Positions 6,142-7,267 of a stretch of DNA of 7,267 nucleotides are shown in pieces. This DNA is from Frankiaceae bacterium (GTDB taxonomy: Bacteria; Actinomycetota; Actinomycetes; JAVEEB01), in NCBI GenBank assembly GCA_030840665.1, contig JAVEEB010000228.1, forward strand, positions 1 through 7,267. The letters are read 5' to 3'. The notes under the pieces were generated by a model, which was not told the DNA's origin, ran no database searches, and saw only the letters and a program-made list of their open reading frames with translations. Position 1 is the first letter of the stretch. Each line of letters starts with the position of its first letter. The position numbers and the translations under genes are program-made.

Positions 6142-6286
6142 GCCAGCACCGCGACCTGCTCGCCGCACCAAGGGACTGGTGCCGCTCTGCGTCAAATGCG
6201 GGTGTTCTGGGGTGTGTCTGGACGCCGCCTGTCACGATGTGCCGTACGCGGATCCCGGAAGTGCCGGGCGCGTCCGGGGGAGACCA
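6142..6286. other. Intergenic stretch with two small hairpins
   Basis: Between the lipoprotein and the next secreted gene are two short inverted repeats: GCACCA/TGGTGC with a six-base loop (6165-6182) and CCCGG/CCGGG with a five-base loop (6254-6268). Neither is followed by a T run. The second ends 18 bases before the next start codon and could affect initiation or be chance. No promoter was recognised. Confidence 0.3.
6276..6282 (+). promoter_or_regulatory. Ribosome-binding site deciding the GTG start at 6287
   Basis: GGGGGAG lies four bases before the GTG at 6287. It supports that start over in-frame codons upstream, which would bury the signal peptide. Confidence 0.6.
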
Positions 6287-6973
6287 GTGCGCATACGGGT
6301 TCGACAGTCCGCAGCTGCAGCTGCAGCCGCTGCCGCCGCGCTCGTCTTGAGCGTCGGTACGGCGTCGACGGCGGTCGCCGCAACCAAGCCGTTCCCGCAC
6401 GTGACACTTGCTGCGGCGACGGCTGCGCTCCTTGACACGAGGTCGTTGCCGCCGACCGGTATCACGTTGAAGCTCGTCAAACACTCCGAGCACCCGACAG
6501 TGATCGCCCCCTGCAACACGGACACACCCCAGGTCGCGTTGCACGCTCCCGGCGTTTACACGTTCTACCGCGCCCAAGTGACCCCCACCTCCTACGTCGC
6601 ATGGGTCGCCGGCGCAACCACCTTCGCAACGCCAGCGGCTGCGGCGGCAGCGATGAACAGCATCAAATCGGTCGAAAAAACGTGTCCGAAACTCACCGTC
6701 ACCACCAACGGTGGTGCAAGCACCAACCGGCGGATCGTCTCTGGCCCTAACACGATCAACGGCTGGCCGGGGTACCGCACCGTCGATATCTTCACATTCA
6801 CCGTCGGCAAGGAATCTCGGACCGTCCGCACCGTCGACCAGTACTTCACGAAGGGCAACGTCGTCGTCGACGTGACCCTCCTGGATGGTGCTCACATCAC
6901 GACGACAAAGGGGGCCATCGCCTCGGTCAACGCGGCCGCGGCCGCCATCACGAAACAGCTCGCCGCCGGCTAG
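6287..6973 (+). CDS. Secreted protein of unknown function, weakly PknH-sensor-like
   Basis: The product has 228 residues. The N-terminus MRIRVRQS is basic, followed by ten alanines (9-18) and LVLSVGTASTAVA, a Sec signal peptide with likely cleavage near residue 31. The mature protein has two cysteines (C76 and C133), which could pair. It has a segment TTFATPAAAAAAMNSIKSVEKTC (111-133 region) that looks like a helix, then GWPGYR, and a late strand GNVVVDVTLL followed by a helix ending in AAAITKQLAAG. This order (surface strands, helix ending in a cysteine, NVVVDV strand, final helix) is reminiscent of PknH extracellular sensor-like domains of actinobacteria, but the match is from memory and weak. 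No membrane anchor or lipobox is visible, so it is likely released or wall-associated. An internal LPPTG (54-58) is not a sorting signal. It is the same strand as the lipoprotein gene, 145 bp downstream, perhaps co-transcribed. Confidence 0.72.
   Translation: MRIRVRQSAAAAAAAAAALVLSVGTASTAVAATKPFPHVTLAAATAALLDTRSLPPTGITLKLVKHSEHPTVIAPCNTDTPQVALHAPGVYTFYRAQVTPTSYVAWVAGATTFATPAAAAAAMNSIKSVEKTCPKLTVTTNGGASTNRRIVSGPNTINGWPGYRTVDIFTFTVGKESRTVRTVDQYFTKGNVVVDVTLLDGAHITTTKGAIASVNAAAAAITKQLAAG
6311..6340 (+). repeat. GCAGCT-type repeat encoding ten alanines in a signal peptide
   Basis: The segment starts with GCAGCT repeated twice and continues with further alanine codons (GCA GCC GCT GCC GCC GCG), giving a run of ten alanines that makes up the core of the signal peptide. 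Mixed codon use limits slippage to the first part of the run. Confidence 0.7.
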
Positions 6974-7107
6974 CCCGTCCATCGCCACGACTTCGACGGC
7001 GTCGCGCCACGCCTTCGGCCGGGTCGGCGAGCCAGTTCTTGAGCGCCTGCTTTCTACATCGTCAGGACACGCTGAGCGTCGTCGACGTCGTACACCACGT
7101 CCATGGA
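6974..7107 (-). pseudogene. Remnant of an ISL3-family transposase, frameshifted
   Basis: On the minus strand, three pieces in different frames line up with the central part of ISL3-type transposases. From about 7104: MDVVYDVDDAQRVLTM, then a stop. From 7055: RKQALKNWLADPAEG. From 7009: WRDAVEVVAMDG, ending at 6974. ISL3 transposases have the order LLDM-x-x-GRSKQ-x-x-K-x-WLA-x-R-x-x-WRDAVEVVAMDGF-x-GFK, so the pieces match in order with small deletions or insertions between them. The similarity stops exactly at the base after the secreted-protein stop codon (6971-6973). No start, DDE core or terminal repeat is visible, so it is an inactive fragment. The family assignment comes from remembered conserved motifs. 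Confidence 0.62.
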
Positions 7108-7267
7108 CTCACTCGAAGCTGATGGCGTTGCCCGCAGCTCAGAACGAATGGCAGGTATCCTCGAGCTCACGAAGCCACCGTCCGCGCCGGGAACACCGAC
7201 CTGCTCTCCCAGTGGGGTCCGCTCGCCAGCTGGCTACCCGCCGCCGCAGCAGCGCACGACCTCGACG
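7108..7267. other. Unresolved stretch with an open + frame running off the window
   Basis: After a TGA at 7120-7122, one + frame stays open to the window end and reads ..HEATVRAGNTDLLSQWG.. and ..PLASWLPAAAAAHDLD, which has protein-like composition. It has no ATG, GTG or TTG start, so it may be a decayed gene or chance. A competing frame from ATG 7148 gives a proline-rich peptide with no family resemblance. I cannot identify either. Confidence 0.25.

Noticed and set aside
6179..6286. Upstream start adding a cysteine-rich segment to the secreted protein
   Set aside because: The cysteine-rich stretch is probably untranslated; GTG 6287 has a strong ribosome-binding site and starts the signal peptide.
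6446..6460. LPPTG sortase-like motif
   Set aside because: Located near the N-terminus of the mature protein with no following hydrophobic segment or basic tail, so not a sorting signal.
1..7267. CRISPR array, tRNA or rRNA genes, phage genes, toxin-antitoxin pair
   Set aside because: Looked for and not seen: no spaced direct repeats, no cloverleaf-like sequence and no matching protein motifs.

Overview
The window is GC-rich double-stranded DNA with tightly packed genes, GTG starts, ATGA stop/start overlaps and TANNNT-type leaderless promoters. It also encodes an FN3-like domain of a kind common in secreted actinobacterial proteins. This points to a high-GC actinobacterium; the genus cannot be fixed from the sequence.

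Layout. (1) 2-151: the last 49 codons of an acyl-CoA synthetase (ANL superfamily), cut by the window edge. (2) 215-2368: tsaB-rimI-tsaD on the + strand. These supply the TsaB and TsaD subunits of the tRNA t6A37 machinery and a RimI-type protein N-acetyltransferase. tsaB looks leaderless, tsaB and rimI overlap by ATGA, and the rimI-tsaD junction carries a 17-bp tandem duplication. (3) 2384-2429: a nested palindrome between tsaD and a convergent gene, a candidate bidirectional terminator. (4) 4102-2445 on the - strand: a two-gene unit, a hemerythrin-like di-iron protein followed with an ATGA overlap by a secreted GH25-like protein with a C-terminal FN3-like domain. (5) 4195-5499 (+): a 12-TM major facilitator transporter, divergent from the hemerythrin gene and probably leaderless. 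(6) 5500-7267: a looser, accessory-like stretch. It holds a small predicted lipoprotein with a carboxypeptidase-regulatory-like fold, a secreted protein with a poly-alanine signal peptide and weak PknH-sensor-like features, a frameshifted remnant of an ISL3-type transposase, and an unresolved open stretch running off the end.

How the genes fit together: TsaB and TsaD act in one pathway with TsaC and TsaE (not present here), and RimI is their usual genomic companion. The hemerythrin/GH25-like pair is linked by coupled translation, but no shared function is evident. The right-hand third encodes exported proteins of unknown role next to transposon debris. I do not see a clear undescribed multi-gene system. 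The most useful leads are the duplicated rimI-tsaD junction, the nested palindrome, the hemerythrin/wall-protein coupling and the ISL3 scar touching the stop codon of a secreted-protein gene.
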